This document shows, piece after piece, positions 8,725 to 18,278 of a DNA stretch of 64,000 nt. Each line of letters opens with the position of its first letter. The stretch's first letter is position 1. The position numbers and the translations under genes are program-made. The notes beneath the pieces were generated by a model. That model made no database searches. It saw only the letters and a list, made by a program, of their open reading frames with translations, and was not told where the DNA came from. The DNA is from Saccharibacillus brassicae (lineage in GTDB: Bacteria > Bacillota > Bacilli > Paenibacillales > Paenibacillaceae), in contig NZ_CP041217.1 in assembly GCF_006542275.1 (NCBI RefSeq), positions 4,900,501 to 4,964,500 of the forward strand. The letters are read 5' to 3'.

Positions 8725-10002
8725 TTGAGAAAAGTCATTGCGGCCATGGCCGCGGCGGTGCTGATGGTCGGTCTGCTGGCGGGCTGCGGAGGAAGCGGCG
8801 GAGCGGCGGACGGGCAAAGCGCAAGCGGCAAAAAGACGCTGACGCTGTGGGGCGACTGGGGCGGGGACGGGCAGGAGCAGATCCAGACGATGGTCAAGGC
8901 GTTCAACGCTTCGCAGGACAAGATCGAAGTGAAATACGTGCTGCAGCAGGACGTAATCACGAAGTTTCTGACGGCGGCGACGAACGGCGGCACGCCGGAC
9001 ATCGTCTTCTGGGACCGCTGGCGGACATCGCTCTACGCACCCAAAAACGTGCTGCATCCGGTCGACGAATACGTCGAGCGCGACGGTCTGGACCGGGCCG
9101 ATTTTTACGAAGAAGCGCTGAAGGAATTGACGTACCAGGACAAACTGTACGGCCTTCCGCTGACCGTCGATACCCGCGCTCTTTTTTACAACAAAAAGAT
9201 GCTGGACGAAGCCGGGCTGCAGCCGCCCAAGACGTGGGACGATCTGGCGAACGTCGCCAAAACGCTTACCAAATGGGACGGCAGCAAACTGAACGTGGCG
9301 GGCATGTCGCTCGGCGACCCCGGATTGTTCAGCATGTATATCCGCCAGGCCGGCGGCAGCGTCATGACCGAAGACGGCAAAGTGAACGTCAATACCGAAG
9401 CCGGCAAGCAGGTGCTTGATCTGTGGGGCCGCATGATGAACGAAGACAAAGTGTACAAAGTCGGCTTCGAAGAAGGGCTCGGCGAAGGCGCGGACGCGTT
9501 CGTGACCGGCAAAGTCGCCATGCTGTACACGGGCCCGTGGATGCTGAGCACGTACGACAAATACGGCAAAGATCTGGAATACGGCATCGTGCCGCCCGTG
9601 GCCGGTCCGGCCGGCGACACCGGAGGCAATATGGGCGGATTCGGCCTCGTCATTCCGCAGGGATCGAAAAATCCGGACGAAGCGTGGGAGTTTATCAAAT
9701 GGTGGACCGCCAACAAAGACAATGCGCTGCTGTGGGCCAAAACGAGCCAGAACATTCCCGGGTTCCGTCCCGCGGTCGAAGATCCGTATTTCTCGGAAGA
9801 CGAGCGCTGGAAGCCGTTCCTCGAAGCGCTGGAATACGCCAAAGTCCGTCCGACCCATCCCGGTTATTCGGTCATGGAAGAGAACGCCCTGATCCCGAAT
9901 CTGGAACTGTTCCTGCAAAACAAGCAGAGCGCCGAAGACACGCTGCAAAAAGCGCAAACGGACGGCGATCGCCTGCTTCAGGAAAACGCGGTCGTGCAGT
10001 AA
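8725..10002 (+). CDS. Sugar ABC transporter substrate-binding lipoprotein
   Basis: A 425-residue extracellular solute-binding protein (family 1, MalE/UgpB type). The lipobox LLAGC places the lipidated Cys at residue 21. The mature protein opens with KTLTLWGDWGGDG and contains the family's KLYGLPLTVDTRALFYNKK and MLYTGPWMLSTY stretches. Start is TTG 8725 after AGGAGG. Followed by two permease genes. Lying between GH125 and GH76 genes, it most likely binds alpha-manno-oligosaccharides; the ligand is inference from context. Confidence 0.92.
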   Translation: MRKVIAAMAAAVLMVGLLAGCGGSGGAADGQSASGKKTLTLWGDWGGDGQEQIQTMVKAFNASQDKIEVKYVLQQDVITKFLTAATNGGTPDIVFWDRWRTSLYAPKNVLHPVDEYVERDGLDRADFYEEALKELTYQDKLYGLPLTVDTRALFYNKKMLDEAGLQPPKTWDDLANVAKTLTKWDGSKLNVAGMSLGDPGLFSMYIRQAGGSVMTEDGKVNVNTEAGKQVLDLWGRMMNEDKVYKVGFEEGLGEGADAFVTGKVAMLYTGPWMLSTYDKYGKDLEYGIVPPVAGPAGDTGGNMGGFGLVIPQGSKNPDEAWEFIKWWTANKDNALLWAKTSQNIPGFRPAVEDPYFSEDERWKPFLEALEYAKVRPTHPGYSVMEENALIPNLELFLQNKQSAEDTLQKAQTDGDRLLQENAVVQ

Positions 10003-10156
10003 ACACGGCAGCCTAGCCATACGGCAACGCGGTAATACGACAATACGGCAGCATCGGTAAAAAAGCACGGACCGGACTTTTCGACAGATCCGGCCCGCCA
10101 CATAAAACGCGTACCTCGCCGGAGAGTCCGACAGGCGCGCACGGAGGGACAAGCGC

Positions 10157-11074
10157 ATGATATCAGCCGGAAAATTGGAAAAATCGCGTTCGTCGGCTGC
10201 CAGACTCGGCCGGCACCAGGCGCGAATGGGCTATCTGTTCATTCTGCCGACCATGCTGCTGTTCGCGGTCTTCATGATCATTCCCGTCGGCATGGCGCTG
10301 TATCTCAGCTTCACGAATTACGACGTGCTGAGCAAGAACGACTGGATCGGGCTGGCCAACTACAGCCGCCTGCTGCAGGACAATCTGTATTGGAAAACGT
10401 TCGTCAACGTCGGCTTCTACGCGATCGTGTTCGTGCCGTTCAATCTGTTGATCTCGCTGCTGCTTGCGGTACTGCTCAACCGCGCCGCCCGGGGCGTCAA
10501 AGTGCTGCGGACGTTCTATTACCTGCCGACGCTGACGTCGGCCGTTGCCGCGGCGACGGTCTGGCTGTGGCTGCTGCACCCCGAATACGGGATGGTCAAC
10601 GGCATTCTGTCCGGCTTCGGCATCGTCGGGCCCGCCTGGACGTCGCAGACCGAGACGGCGATGATCGCGATCATCATGATGACACTGTGGCAGAGCGTAG
10701 GCTCGAACATGATCATCTACCTGGCCGGGCTGCAGGGCATTCCCGACTATCTGTACGAATCGGCGCGGCTTGACGGCGCTTCGCGCTTCGACTGCCTGCG
10801 CTACATTACGTGGCCGCAGCTGCGGCCGACGACGTTCCTCGTGAGCACGATGGCGATCATCGGCGCGCTGCAGCTGTTCGACCAGGCGTTTGTCCTCACG
10901 CAGGGCGGACCGGCCAACGCGACTAAAACGCCGGTCTACCTGATCTATCAGCAGGGATTCAACCAGCTGCAAATGGGCTACGCTTCGGCGCAGGCGTTCG
11001 TGCTGGCGATGGCGATCCTCGTCTTCTCGCTGATCAGCATGCGCCTGAACAAATCGGAGGAGCCGATTCTGTAG
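10157..11074 (+). CDS. Sugar ABC transporter permease, MalF/UgpA type
   Basis: A 305-residue inner-membrane permease with about six helices. The coupling (EAA) loop is YESARLDGASRFDCLRYITW, with Glu201 starting the motif. The N-terminal hydrophilic tail is short, as in UgpA/MsmF-type permeases. ATG 10157 follows GGAGGG. A 154-base gap from the binding protein holds degenerate ATACGGCA repeats but no clear terminator. It pairs with the next permease. Confidence 0.92.
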   Translation: MISAGKLEKSRSSAARLGRHQARMGYLFILPTMLLFAVFMIIPVGMALYLSFTNYDVLSKNDWIGLANYSRLLQDNLYWKTFVNVGFYAIVFVPFNLLISLLLAVLLNRAARGVKVLRTFYYLPTLTSAVAAATVWLWLLHPEYGMVNGILSGFGIVGPAWTSQTETAMIAIIMMTLWQSVGSNMIIYLAGLQGIPDYLYESARLDGASRFDCLRYITWPQLRPTTFLVSTMAIIGALQLFDQAFVLTQGGPANATKTPVYLIYQQGFNQLQMGYASAQAFVLAMAILVFSLISMRLNKSEEPIL

Positions 11075-11122
11075 CGCAAACCGGCTGCGGATCGGGCTTT
11101 CACCCAAGGAGGGGAATCATCA

Positions 11123-12052
11123 ATGGGGACCGCGATAGGGCAAGGTGCGGGTTCAAGCAAACGCAAGTCGGATCGGATCAGTCCGCGGGCGCGGCGCAGA
11201 TGGAACGGAGCCGCTTTCTACGTCGTCGGCATCCTGATCGCGATCGTCATGTTCCTGCCGTTCTACTGGAGCGTCATGACGTCGTTCAAGCCGGACGAAG
11301 ACATGTTCAGCATGCCGATCCAATGGATTCCGACATCGTTCACGCTCGATCATTACCGCAAAGCGTTCACGACCGTGCCGTTCGGGCTGTATTTCTGGAA
11401 TTCGTTTTTCCTGGCGACGACCGGGGTCGTACTGAATCTGTTCTTCGGTTCGCTTAGCGGCTACGCGTTCGCCAAGCTGAAGTTCAAAGGCAATTCCGGC
11501 ATGTTCCGCCTGCTGCTGGCGGCGATGATGGTGCCGGGCATCGTGACGATGATTCCGAGCGTGTACGTGCTGCGCAACTTTCCGCTTATGGGCGGCAACG
11601 ATTTGTTCGGGGACGGCGGCATGGGACTGATGAACTCGTTCTGGGGCATTATTCTGCCGGGCGCTTCCGGCACGTTCGCCGTGTTCTTCATGCGGCAGTT
11701 TTTCCTCGCGCTGCCGTCAGACATGATGGAGATGGCGAGAATCGAAGGCTGCGGCGAGTTCCGGATCTTCTGGCGCATCTATCTGCCGCTGACCAAGCCG
11801 GCGCTTGCGACGCTCGGCATCTTCACGTTCCAGGCGGGCTGGAACAGCTTCCTGTGGCCGATGATCGTATTGAACGATCCCGACAAAGCGACGATCCAAA
11901 TGGGGCTGCAGGCGTTCTCGTTCAACTTCCAGACCGATTACGGACCGATGATGGCCGGGGCGCTGGTCGCGATCCTGCCGATCCTGATTCTGTTCCTGGC
12001 GCTGCAGCGCTATTTCATTCAAGGGATCGCGTTCAGCGGCATCAAGGGCTGA
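11123..12052 (+). CDS. Sugar ABC transporter permease, MalG/UgpE type
   Basis: A 309-residue permease with six predicted helices and the coupling motif EMARIEGCGEFRIFWRIYLP (Glu203). Its C-terminus (ALQRYFIQGIAFSGIKG) is the usual ending of the MalG/MsmG group. ATG 11123 follows AAGGAGGGG. No ATP-binding subunit is encoded in the operon, as is common in Firmicutes sugar importers that share an MsmX-type ATPase encoded elsewhere. Confidence 0.92.
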   Translation: MGTAIGQGAGSSKRKSDRISPRARRRWNGAAFYVVGILIAIVMFLPFYWSVMTSFKPDEDMFSMPIQWIPTSFTLDHYRKAFTTVPFGLYFWNSFFLATTGVVLNLFFGSLSGYAFAKLKFKGNSGMFRLLLAAMMVPGIVTMIPSVYVLRNFPLMGGNDLFGDGGMGLMNSFWGIILPGASGTFAVFFMRQFFLALPSDMMEMARIEGCGEFRIFWRIYLPLTKPALATLGIFTFQAGWNSFLWPMIVLNDPDKATIQMGLQAFSFNFQTDYGPMMAGALVAILPILILFLALQRYFIQGIAFSGIKG

Positions 12053-12144
12053 GGCATTAAGGCGGCTCGGCTTGGAAAAAGAAAACCCGTAACCGCAGAC
12101 GAGCACATCGCATCTGGGAAAACAAAGGAGAGAGGAGCGCGATC

Positions 12145-14331
12145 ATGACGGAAACAGGCGCAATCTGGGCAGGCCGGGCCGACGAGGCGCAGCGCGTGCT
12201 GGAAGAACGGTTCTGGAACGAAGGCTTGTCCATGTACGATATCGAGACGCCCTGCCCAGGCGGGACCTGCAACACGATTTTTCATTACTGGTGGATGGCG
12301 CACGCGGCCGACGTGCTGATCGACGCTTACGAGCGGACGGGCGAACCGTTCTACGCAAGCCGGCTCGGCAGTTTGTACGAAGGGGTGCTGGCGCGCAACG
12401 GCGGCGCCTGGCCGAACGAGCTGTACGACGACATGGAGTGGATGGCGCTGGCGTGGCTGCGCGCCTACGAAGCGACAGGCGAAGAACGGTACCGCAGCGC
12501 CGTATTACAACTGTGGGCGGATATCCGCACCGGCTGGAACGAAGAGATGGGCGGAGGCATCGCCTGGCACAAAAACCAGCCCGGCTACAAAAACACGCCG
12601 GCCAACGCGCCCGCCGTCATTCTCGCGGCGAGGCTGTACCGGACTTTCGGCAGCGAAGACGACCTGCACTGGGCGCGCCGCATCTATATGTGGCTGCAAG
12701 AGCACCTCGTGAATCCCGAGACCGGATTCGTCTGGGACGGGATGAACCGTGCCGGCGACGGAGCCATCGACTACGACTGGCAGTTTACGTACTGCCAGGG
12801 CGTGTTCGTCGGGGCGGCGGTCGAGCTGTACCGCTGCACCGGCGACCGCGCGTATGCCGCGGACGCCGCGCGCACGCTTGCTGCGGCGCGCGCGGAACTG
12901 GCCGGCGAAGACGGCGTGCTGCCTGCGGAAGGCGGAGGCGATGCCGGACTGTTCAAAGGCATCCTGGCGCGCTATGCGGCGGAGGCGGCCCTGTTCGCCG
13001 GCGAAGCGGCGGACGGTCTGTGCGAAGCCGCGACGTGGATCGGGCACAATGCGCGCGTGCTCTGGGCGCAGGGCCGGCGGGGCGAAGCGGCGCTGTTCGG
13101 CCCGGACTGGCGGCAGGGGCCGCAGGAGCCGGTCGTGCAGCTGTGCACGCAGCTCAGCGGCGTCATGCTGCTCGAAAGCGCGGCGAGGGTGGAGTCGCGG
13201 TTCGGAGCGGACCTGTTCGCGCGAGGCAGCGGCCGTGCAGGGCGGGAGCTTCGGCCGTCCGCAAATCTGTGGGACGTCCGGGCGGACGGTTTTCAGGAGA
13301 CCCTGTATGCCCGATACTACAGCGGGGAGACCGGCATTTTGAACCAATGGTTCCCGGCAGGAGCCAGGCCCGCGAACGAGAACTTCTATTATTGGTGGCA
13401 GGCGCACGTCATCGACACGTTCGTCGACGCGCTGGAGCGGACAGGCGACGCGAGGTACGCGCGCCGGATCTCGGACTTGAGCCGGAACCTGCGCCGGGCG
13501 AACGGCGGCACGTTCCTGCACCCTTATTACGACGACATGGAATGGTTGGCGCTTACGCTGCTGCGCGCTTATGCGGTCACGGGCGAGGAGAGCTACAAAG
13601 CGGACGTACTGGAATTGTGGGCGGATATCCGCACGGCGTGGAACGAGTTCTGCGGCGGCGGGATGGCTTGGAAAAAAGACCAGTTGGACTATAAAAACAC
13701 GCCGGCCAACGCGCCGGCCGCCATTTTGGCGGCGAGGCTGTATCGGCTGAGCGGCGACGCGGAAGATCTGGAATGGGCCGAGGAGATCTACGCCTGGAAC
13801 CGCGAACATTTGGTCGACCCGGAGACGGGCTTCGTCTGGGACGGAATGAACCGGCTCGGCGACGGAGCCATCGACTACGACTGGAAGTTCACGTACTGCC
13901 AGGGCGTCATGATCGGCGCGGGCGTCGAACTGTACCGCTGCACGGCCGAGCCGCGCTATCTGGAAGACGCGCTGCGCACGGCCGAAGCGTGCATCGATCA
14001 GCTGTGCGAACCGGACACGCTCAAGCTGCCGGACGAAGGCATCGACGATACCGGATTGTTCAAAGGCATCCTGATCCGCTATCTGCGGCTGCTGTTGGAA
14101 GAGCGGCCCGAACTTGACCGGGTGCGCCGCGTCATTGAGCAGAACGCGGAGCTGCTGTGGCGGCAGGGCCTCGACGCGGATACCGGACTATGCGGTCCGG
14201 ACTGGGCGGAAGTCCCTGCCGGGCCTGTGCAGCTCGCCGTGCAGCTCAGCGGCGTCATGCTGACGGAAGCCGCGGCGCGGCTTGCGAACGCCGCGTCGCC
14301 GCGCCCGCTGCTGCCGCAGCGCGGGTATTGA
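12145..14331 (+). CDS. Intracellular tandem GH76 (alpha-1,6-mannanase family) protein
   Basis: A 728-residue protein made of two homologous (alpha/alpha)6-barrel domains, about 6-350 and 378-720. Each carries the GH76 double-Asp signature YDDMEW (Asp95-Asp96 and Asp463-Asp464) and closely similar KNTPANAP and ETGFVWDGMNR stretches. GH76 enzymes cleave alpha-1,6-mannan internally. There is no signal peptide, lipobox or carbohydrate-binding module, so it should act inside the cell on oligosaccharides brought in by the preceding importer. It is the last gene of the operon, starting at ATG 12145 after AAAGGAGAGAGGAG. The duplication probably arose within one gene. Both catalytic pairs are present, so both halves could be active. 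Confidence 0.85.
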   Translation: MTETGAIWAGRADEAQRVLEERFWNEGLSMYDIETPCPGGTCNTIFHYWWMAHAADVLIDAYERTGEPFYASRLGSLYEGVLARNGGAWPNELYDDMEWMALAWLRAYEATGEERYRSAVLQLWADIRTGWNEEMGGGIAWHKNQPGYKNTPANAPAVILAARLYRTFGSEDDLHWARRIYMWLQEHLVNPETGFVWDGMNRAGDGAIDYDWQFTYCQGVFVGAAVELYRCTGDRAYAADAARTLAAARAELAGEDGVLPAEGGGDAGLFKGILARYAAEAALFAGEAADGLCEAATWIGHNARVLWAQGRRGEAALFGPDWRQGPQEPVVQLCTQLSGVMLLESAARVESRFGADLFARGSGRAGRELRPSANLWDVRADGFQETLYARYYSGETGILNQWFPAGARPANENFYYWWQAHVIDTFVDALERTGDARYARRISDLSRNLRRANGGTFLHPYYDDMEWLALTLLRAYAVTGEESYKADVLELWADIRTAWNEFCGGGMAWKKDQLDYKNTPANAPAAILAARLYRLSGDAEDLEWAEEIYAWNREHLVDPETGFVWDGMNRLGDGAIDYDWKFTYCQGVMIGAGVELYRCTAEPRYLEDALRTAEACIDQLCEPDTLKLPDEGIDDTGLFKGILIRYLRLLLEERPELDRVRRVIEQNAELLWRQGLDADTGLCGPDWAEVPAGPVQLAVQLSGVMLTEAAARLANAASPRPLLPQRGY

Positions 14332-14356
14332 AAGAGCGAGGCCGATTGAAGCGGCC

Positions 14357-14403
14357 GACACAAAAAGGAACGGAAGCCCGGAGCTTCCGTTCCTTTTTGT
14401 GTC
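14357..14403. terminator. Bidirectional terminator between convergent genes
   Basis: A 21-bp perfect stem (GACACAAAAAGGAACGGAAGC and its complement) around a five-base loop, with A and T tracts on the two sides. It serves both the GH76 gene and the minus-strand hydrolase. Confidence 0.9.
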
Positions 14404-14405
14404 GT

Positions 14406-15278
14406 TCACTTGCCGTTCACGCTGCTGCGATCCAGCCACGCGAACATTTTCGCCAGCACTGTCAGGCGTACCGGCTGCGGCATATGATGGCCGAGGCCGT
14501 CCAGCGTGATGAGCTCGGCCGGTTTGCCGAGCCGCTGAAGTTCTTCGTACATCCGCCGGGCATGGCCGTAATCGACCTGTTGGTCTTCGGTGCCGTGCAC
14601 GATCAGCACCGGGCATGGAATCCGGCTCGCCATATGGATCGGCGAACGTTCCGCGTACGTTTCGGGGATCTTGTACACGGAGCCCTGCAGCACCCTTTTC
14701 AGCATGCGGCGCAGATCGATCCGTTCTTCGTAGGTCCGGCCGAGGTCGGACAATCCGCCCCATAGAATGAGGTGCGAAGCCCCTTCGTGAATCGCGGCAT
14801 CCGTGCCGTTGATCGAGCCGCGGGAGAAGCCCATGACCGCGATCTGCGCCGGATCGGCGAACGGAATCGCCTGCGCCAGCCGGACGGCGACGCGGGAATC
14901 TTCCAGATCGACGCCGCCGAAGCGGTCGTGGCCGACGCCGCTCTCGCCGCCCCGGTAGCACGGGGCGACGACGATCCGGCCGAACGAAGCGAACTCGGCC
15001 AGCCAGTCGAGCCGTACCCGGCCCACGCTGCCGATCCCGCCGCGGCAGTACACGAATACCGGATACCGGCGCTGCGGTTCAATACTTTTCGCCGATTGGA
15101 CCGATCCGCCCGCGCTTGGCAGCACGCAGGCGACGGCCTGCGCCGTCAGTTCGTCGTCTCCGCATTCCCTGCGCAGGAAATCCTGGATCTGCTGGGCGGT
15201 CACCTGCAATTCCGGCGGCAGGGCGACGTAGCCCGCCACTCGAAGGCCGTCGGACAAATAAGTCACGCGATAAATCAT
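14406..15278 (-). CDS. Alpha/beta hydrolase, prolyl oligopeptidase/dienelactone hydrolase-like
   Basis: A 290-residue cytoplasmic hydrolase. The nucleophile elbow is GFSRG, the acid is in HGTEDQQVD, and the base is in DGLGHHMP, giving a full Ser-Asp-His triad. The oxyanion-side stretch YPVFVYCRGG and the serine region resemble peptidase S9/acyl-hydrolase relatives. ATG 15278 is used because AAGGAG lies seven bases upstream; TTG 15284 lies too close to it. The gene is alone, convergent with the mannoside operon and divergent from the sigma operon. The substrate is unknown. Confidence 0.78.
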   Translation of the reverse strand: MIYRVTYLSDGLRVAGYVALPPELQVTAQQIQDFLRRECGDDELTAQAVACVLPSAGGSVQSAKSIEPQRRYPVFVYCRGGIGSVGRVRLDWLAEFASFGRIVVAPCYRGGESGVGHDRFGGVDLEDSRVAVRLAQAIPFADPAQIAVMGFSRGSINGTDAAIHEGASHLILWGGLSDLGRTYEERIDLRRMLKRVLQGSVYKIPETYAERSPIHMASRIPCPVLIVHGTEDQQVDYGHARRMYEELQRLGKPAELITLDGLGHHMPQPVRLTVLAKMFAWLDRSSVNGK

Positions 15279-15510
15279 GGACAAGCTCCTTTCGCGCCGA
15301 TGCGCGCCGTTGTATAGTCGGAAGATAAGTTATATTTTACCGCGAACGCCGGACAAATTCGAATTTTCGGCGAATTTCCCGTGTTTTCCAGATAGAATTG
15401 CGTCCGTTTTCTTTTTTTTGCCGCGCGCTGATACATAATCCGTTCCTGCCCTGTCTTTCCAGTGTATATACGGCGATGAAGAGCGGCCGCACTTCGAAGG
15501 AGGTTCATCG

Positions 15511-16038
15511 ATGGACAATTTAGCACCGGAATCCGAAGCGTTTCGCGCGGTATTCCTTGAATATTACCCCGGCGTACGCCGGAAGCTGATCGCGCTCGTC
15601 AAGGACGAGGCGACAGCGGAAGATTTGGCGCAGGAAGTGTTTTTGCGGCTGTACCGCAATCCGCCGGACGATCCGAGAGTGATCGGCGCCTGGCTGCACC
15701 GGGTGTTGACCCGGATTGCGTACGACAATACGGACAGGCTCGTCCGGCAGCGCAAACTGCAGGAAAAAGAAGAACAATACTTCGACCGTCAGCGCACCTG
15801 GGAAAGCGGCGAAGAAGCGCTCGTGCGCAGCGAAGAGCGGGAGCAGATCAACGAGCTGCTCGGCGAACTGCCCGAACGCGACCGGCAGGCGCTCATGCTG
15901 CGCTACTCCGGCTACAGCTACGCGGAGATCGCCGAAGAAGTGCGGGTGAGCCCGCCGAGAGTCGGCTCGCTGCTGAGCCGCGCGGCCGACAAGCTGCGCA
16001 AGCGCGCCGCCGGCAAAAGCAGCGGATGGGAATGGTAA
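15511..16038 (+). CDS. ECF-family RNA polymerase sigma factor
   Basis: A 175-residue sigma-70 family protein. Region 2 (about 10-75) contains DEATAEDLAQEVFLRLYRNP, and region 4 (about 110-165) contains LPERDRQALMLRYSGYSYAE followed by the helix-turn-helix PPRVGSLLSRAADKLRKR. ATG 15511 follows GAAGGAGG. It heads an operon with a membrane anti-sigma-like protein and a two-gene ABC transporter, an arrangement typical of envelope-stress ECF systems in Paenibacillus-type bacteria. No self-promoter motif could be assigned with confidence. Confidence 0.93.
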   Translation: MDNLAPESEAFRAVFLEYYPGVRRKLIALVKDEATAEDLAQEVFLRLYRNPPDDPRVIGAWLHRVLTRIAYDNTDRLVRQRKLQEKEEQYFDRQRTWESGEEALVRSEEREQINELLGELPERDRQALMLRYSGYSYAEIAEEVRVSPPRVGSLLSRAADKLRKRAAGKSSGWEW

Positions 16039-16116
16039 AGGCGCGGGCATCGCGCATTGCGGATAGCAGGTATACAATCACGAACGATCATTTGAACTTT
16101 CGGGAGGAAACGAAAC

Positions 16117-17307
16117 ATGAACAAGCTTAACTCCGGCGAACGCGAAAACGAACGGAATCTGGCGAACGAAGCCTGGATGAAAATGGAAGAAACGCTGCGG
16201 CACGAACCGGTCAATCCGGCCTGGGCGACCTGGACGGAACGGGCCGCTCAAGCTTCGGCATCGAATGGCGCGGCGCCAACGGACGACAATCGGTCCCGGC
16301 ACGGGCAGTCCGCGAACGAGCCGGACGCGAAGCAGGTTCCGTCCCTGCTTGCGGCATCCGAAGCGCCAAGCGGCGCGCAGCCGCGCACGTCCGGCTCCGA
16401 CGGATCGACCGACGCCGCGCCGCCGGTATCTTTTCCGGCAGACCGCAGACGCCGCAAGCTTATGGTCCGTTTCGCAGCTGCGGCAGCCGCGGCAGTCGTC
16501 ATTGTCACGGCTGTCACTCCGGCGGGTAATCAGGCGCTGGCCGGCATTTTGAACAAATTCACGATACAGGACGTCGTGCTGGTGCAGGAATCGGATCTGG
16601 AGAACATGGTGCAGATGGTGTACGGAACAGGTGAAAACCGCGAGTCTGTCAACAAGTACGGCAGCTTCGTCAGCACGGCGCTGGAAAATGGCTTTGACCC
16701 CGATGCCTCGGCGGAAGAGATCCGGGCGGGTCTTGGCTACGCGCCGATTACGGCGGTACAGGGCCGGACCGGCTCGTTGAACGCTTCCCTCGGCAGCAAG
16801 ACCGAAATGAAGCTGCATGTGGCGGAAGTAAACGAGACTTTGAAACGACTCGGCGCGGAGCATCTGTTCCCGCAGGAAGCGGACGGCAAAGCGATTACGC
16901 TGACTTATCCGTCTTCGGTCATGTATAACTTCGGAACGGCCGACGGATGGGCCCAACTGACTCAATCCGAAATGCCTACCGTCCAATTCGATCCTTCTTT
17001 CCCGGTCGAAGACACGATGGATGCCGTCATCAATTTCCCTTATCTGCCTGGAGAGCTGAGAGAAAGCTTGCAGCAGGTGGCCGTATCGGACGGACGTCTG
17101 CCGCTGCCGATGTACGCGGACGGACAAGCGCAGAGCCTCGACTTTTCGGGTGTGAAAGTTACGTATGCTCAGAGCGAATCCGGAAGATCGCGGACCGCTT
17201 TCTGGGTGAAAAACGGACAGCTGTTCGAATTTGACGCGCATGATTCGTTCCCGGGCGGCGAAGAGGGCTTCCTCGACTTCGTGAAAGGACTGACGGCCCA
17301 GTGGTGA
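16117..17307 (+). CDS. Putative membrane-anchored anti-sigma factor
   Basis: A 396-residue protein with a cytoplasmic N-terminus (1-113), one transmembrane helix (about 116-134, Ala/Val rich) and a long extracytoplasmic part of about 260 residues. The N-terminus begins like sigma-binding tails (NEAWMKMEETLRHEPVNPAW). The outer part resembles the DUF4367-like sensor domains of such anti-sigma factors, but no domain is certain. Residues 45-110 are low-complexity. It follows the sigma gene by 78 bases, and its stop overlaps the ATPase gene, supporting one operon. Confidence 0.7.
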   Translation: MNKLNSGERENERNLANEAWMKMEETLRHEPVNPAWATWTERAAQASASNGAAPTDDNRSRHGQSANEPDAKQVPSLLAASEAPSGAQPRTSGSDGSTDAAPPVSFPADRRRRKLMVRFAAAAAAAVVIVTAVTPAGNQALAGILNKFTIQDVVLVQESDLENMVQMVYGTGENRESVNKYGSFVSTALENGFDPDASAEEIRAGLGYAPITAVQGRTGSLNASLGSKTEMKLHVAEVNETLKRLGAEHLFPQEADGKAITLTYPSSVMYNFGTADGWAQLTQSEMPTVQFDPSFPVEDTMDAVINFPYLPGELRESLQQVAVSDGRLPLPMYADGQAQSLDFSGVKVTYAQSESGRSRTAFWVKNGQLFEFDAHDSFPGGEEGFLDFVKGLTAQW

Positions 17308-18278
17308 CCCCGGACATTCCCGCTATTCAAACCCAGGATTTGAGCAAACTTTACGATAACGGACGCGGCTGCAGGAATATCACGTTGAGTATCGGACAAG
17401 GGGAAGCCTTCGGCTTCCTCGGTCCCAACGGGGCCGGCAAAAGCACATTCGTCAAAACGCTTGTCGGATTGGTCCGCGCAAGCGGCGGAGCAGGCACGCT
17501 GCTGGGGAATCCGATCGGCTCGCTTGAAGCCAGGCGCCATATCGGCTATCTGCCGGAACTGTACCGCTACCCCGAATGGCTGAGCGGCGAAGAAGTGATG
17601 AAGATGCATGCCGGACTGCTCAGTCTGCGGGGCGAGGAAGCGCGCAAGCGGATCAGAGCCGGGCTGGATGAAGTCGGCATCGGCAAACGCGGTTCCGACC
17701 GGGTCAAGCAGTACTCCAAAGGGATGCAGCAGCGGCTCGGACTTGCGTGTGCGCTGCTCGGCGATCCGCAGATCCTGTTTCTCGACGAACCTTCGTCCGC
17801 GATGGACCCGGTCGGACGGCGCGAAGTGCGCGAACTGCTGCTGGAATTGAAAAAAAGAGGCAAAACGCTGTTCCTTAACTCCCACTTGATGGAAGATGTC
17901 GAAACGGTATGCGACCGGATGGCGCTCATGCTGAACGGCGACATGATCCGCGGCGGCACGGTTGCGGACATGCTGAAGGTGAAGATCCGCTGGCGATTCA
18001 AAGTCGGCGGATTTTCGCCCGTCCTGCTCGATTGGCTGCGCGAGGAGAGCCGCCTGAACGTCGGGATGGCGCAGCCGCAAGACGCCGCCCCGACTTCGTG
18101 GGAAGCGCCGGTCTGGCTGGAAGCGGAACTGGACGGGGAAGAGCAGGCCGGGCTGCTGAACCTGCTGATCGTGGAACAGGGCATGACGCTGTACGAATCC
18201 GCGATGCACCGGGAGAAGCTGGAGGACTGGTTCCTTGAAGCGGTAGCGGGACGGGACCAGAGGGGGGAACAACGATGA
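17301..18278 (+). CDS. ABC transporter ATP-binding protein
   Basis: A 325-residue ATPase with Walker A GPNGAGKST, Walker B ILFLDEP and a His switch (LNSHLMEDVE). The signature motif is YSKGMQQRLGLA rather than LSGGQ, typical of drug- and bacitracin-type exporters. The C-terminal extension (about 225-325) is accessory. Start is GTG 17301, overlapping the anti-sigma stop by seven bases; the stop overlaps the permease start as ATGA. Likely an exporter under the control of the sigma factor two genes upstream; the substrate is unknown. Confidence 0.9.
   Translation: MVTPDIPAIQTQDLSKLYDNGRGCRNITLSIGQGEAFGFLGPNGAGKSTFVKTLVGLVRASGGAGTLLGNPIGSLEARRHIGYLPELYRYPEWLSGEEVMKMHAGLLSLRGEEARKRIRAGLDEVGIGKRGSDRVKQYSKGMQQRLGLACALLGDPQILFLDEPSSAMDPVGRREVRELLLELKKRGKTLFLNSHLMEDVETVCDRMALMLNGDMIRGGTVADMLKVKIRWRFKVGGFSPVLLDWLREESRLNVGMAQPQDAAPTSWEAPVWLEAELDGEEQAGLLNLLIVEQGMTLYESAMHREKLEDWFLEAVAGRDQRGEQR

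Noticed and set aside
10003-10156. Terminator or attenuator between the binding protein and permease genes
   Set aside because: The only pairing (CCGGACTTTTCGACAGATCCGG region) is weak and has no T tract; ATACGGCA repeats dominate.
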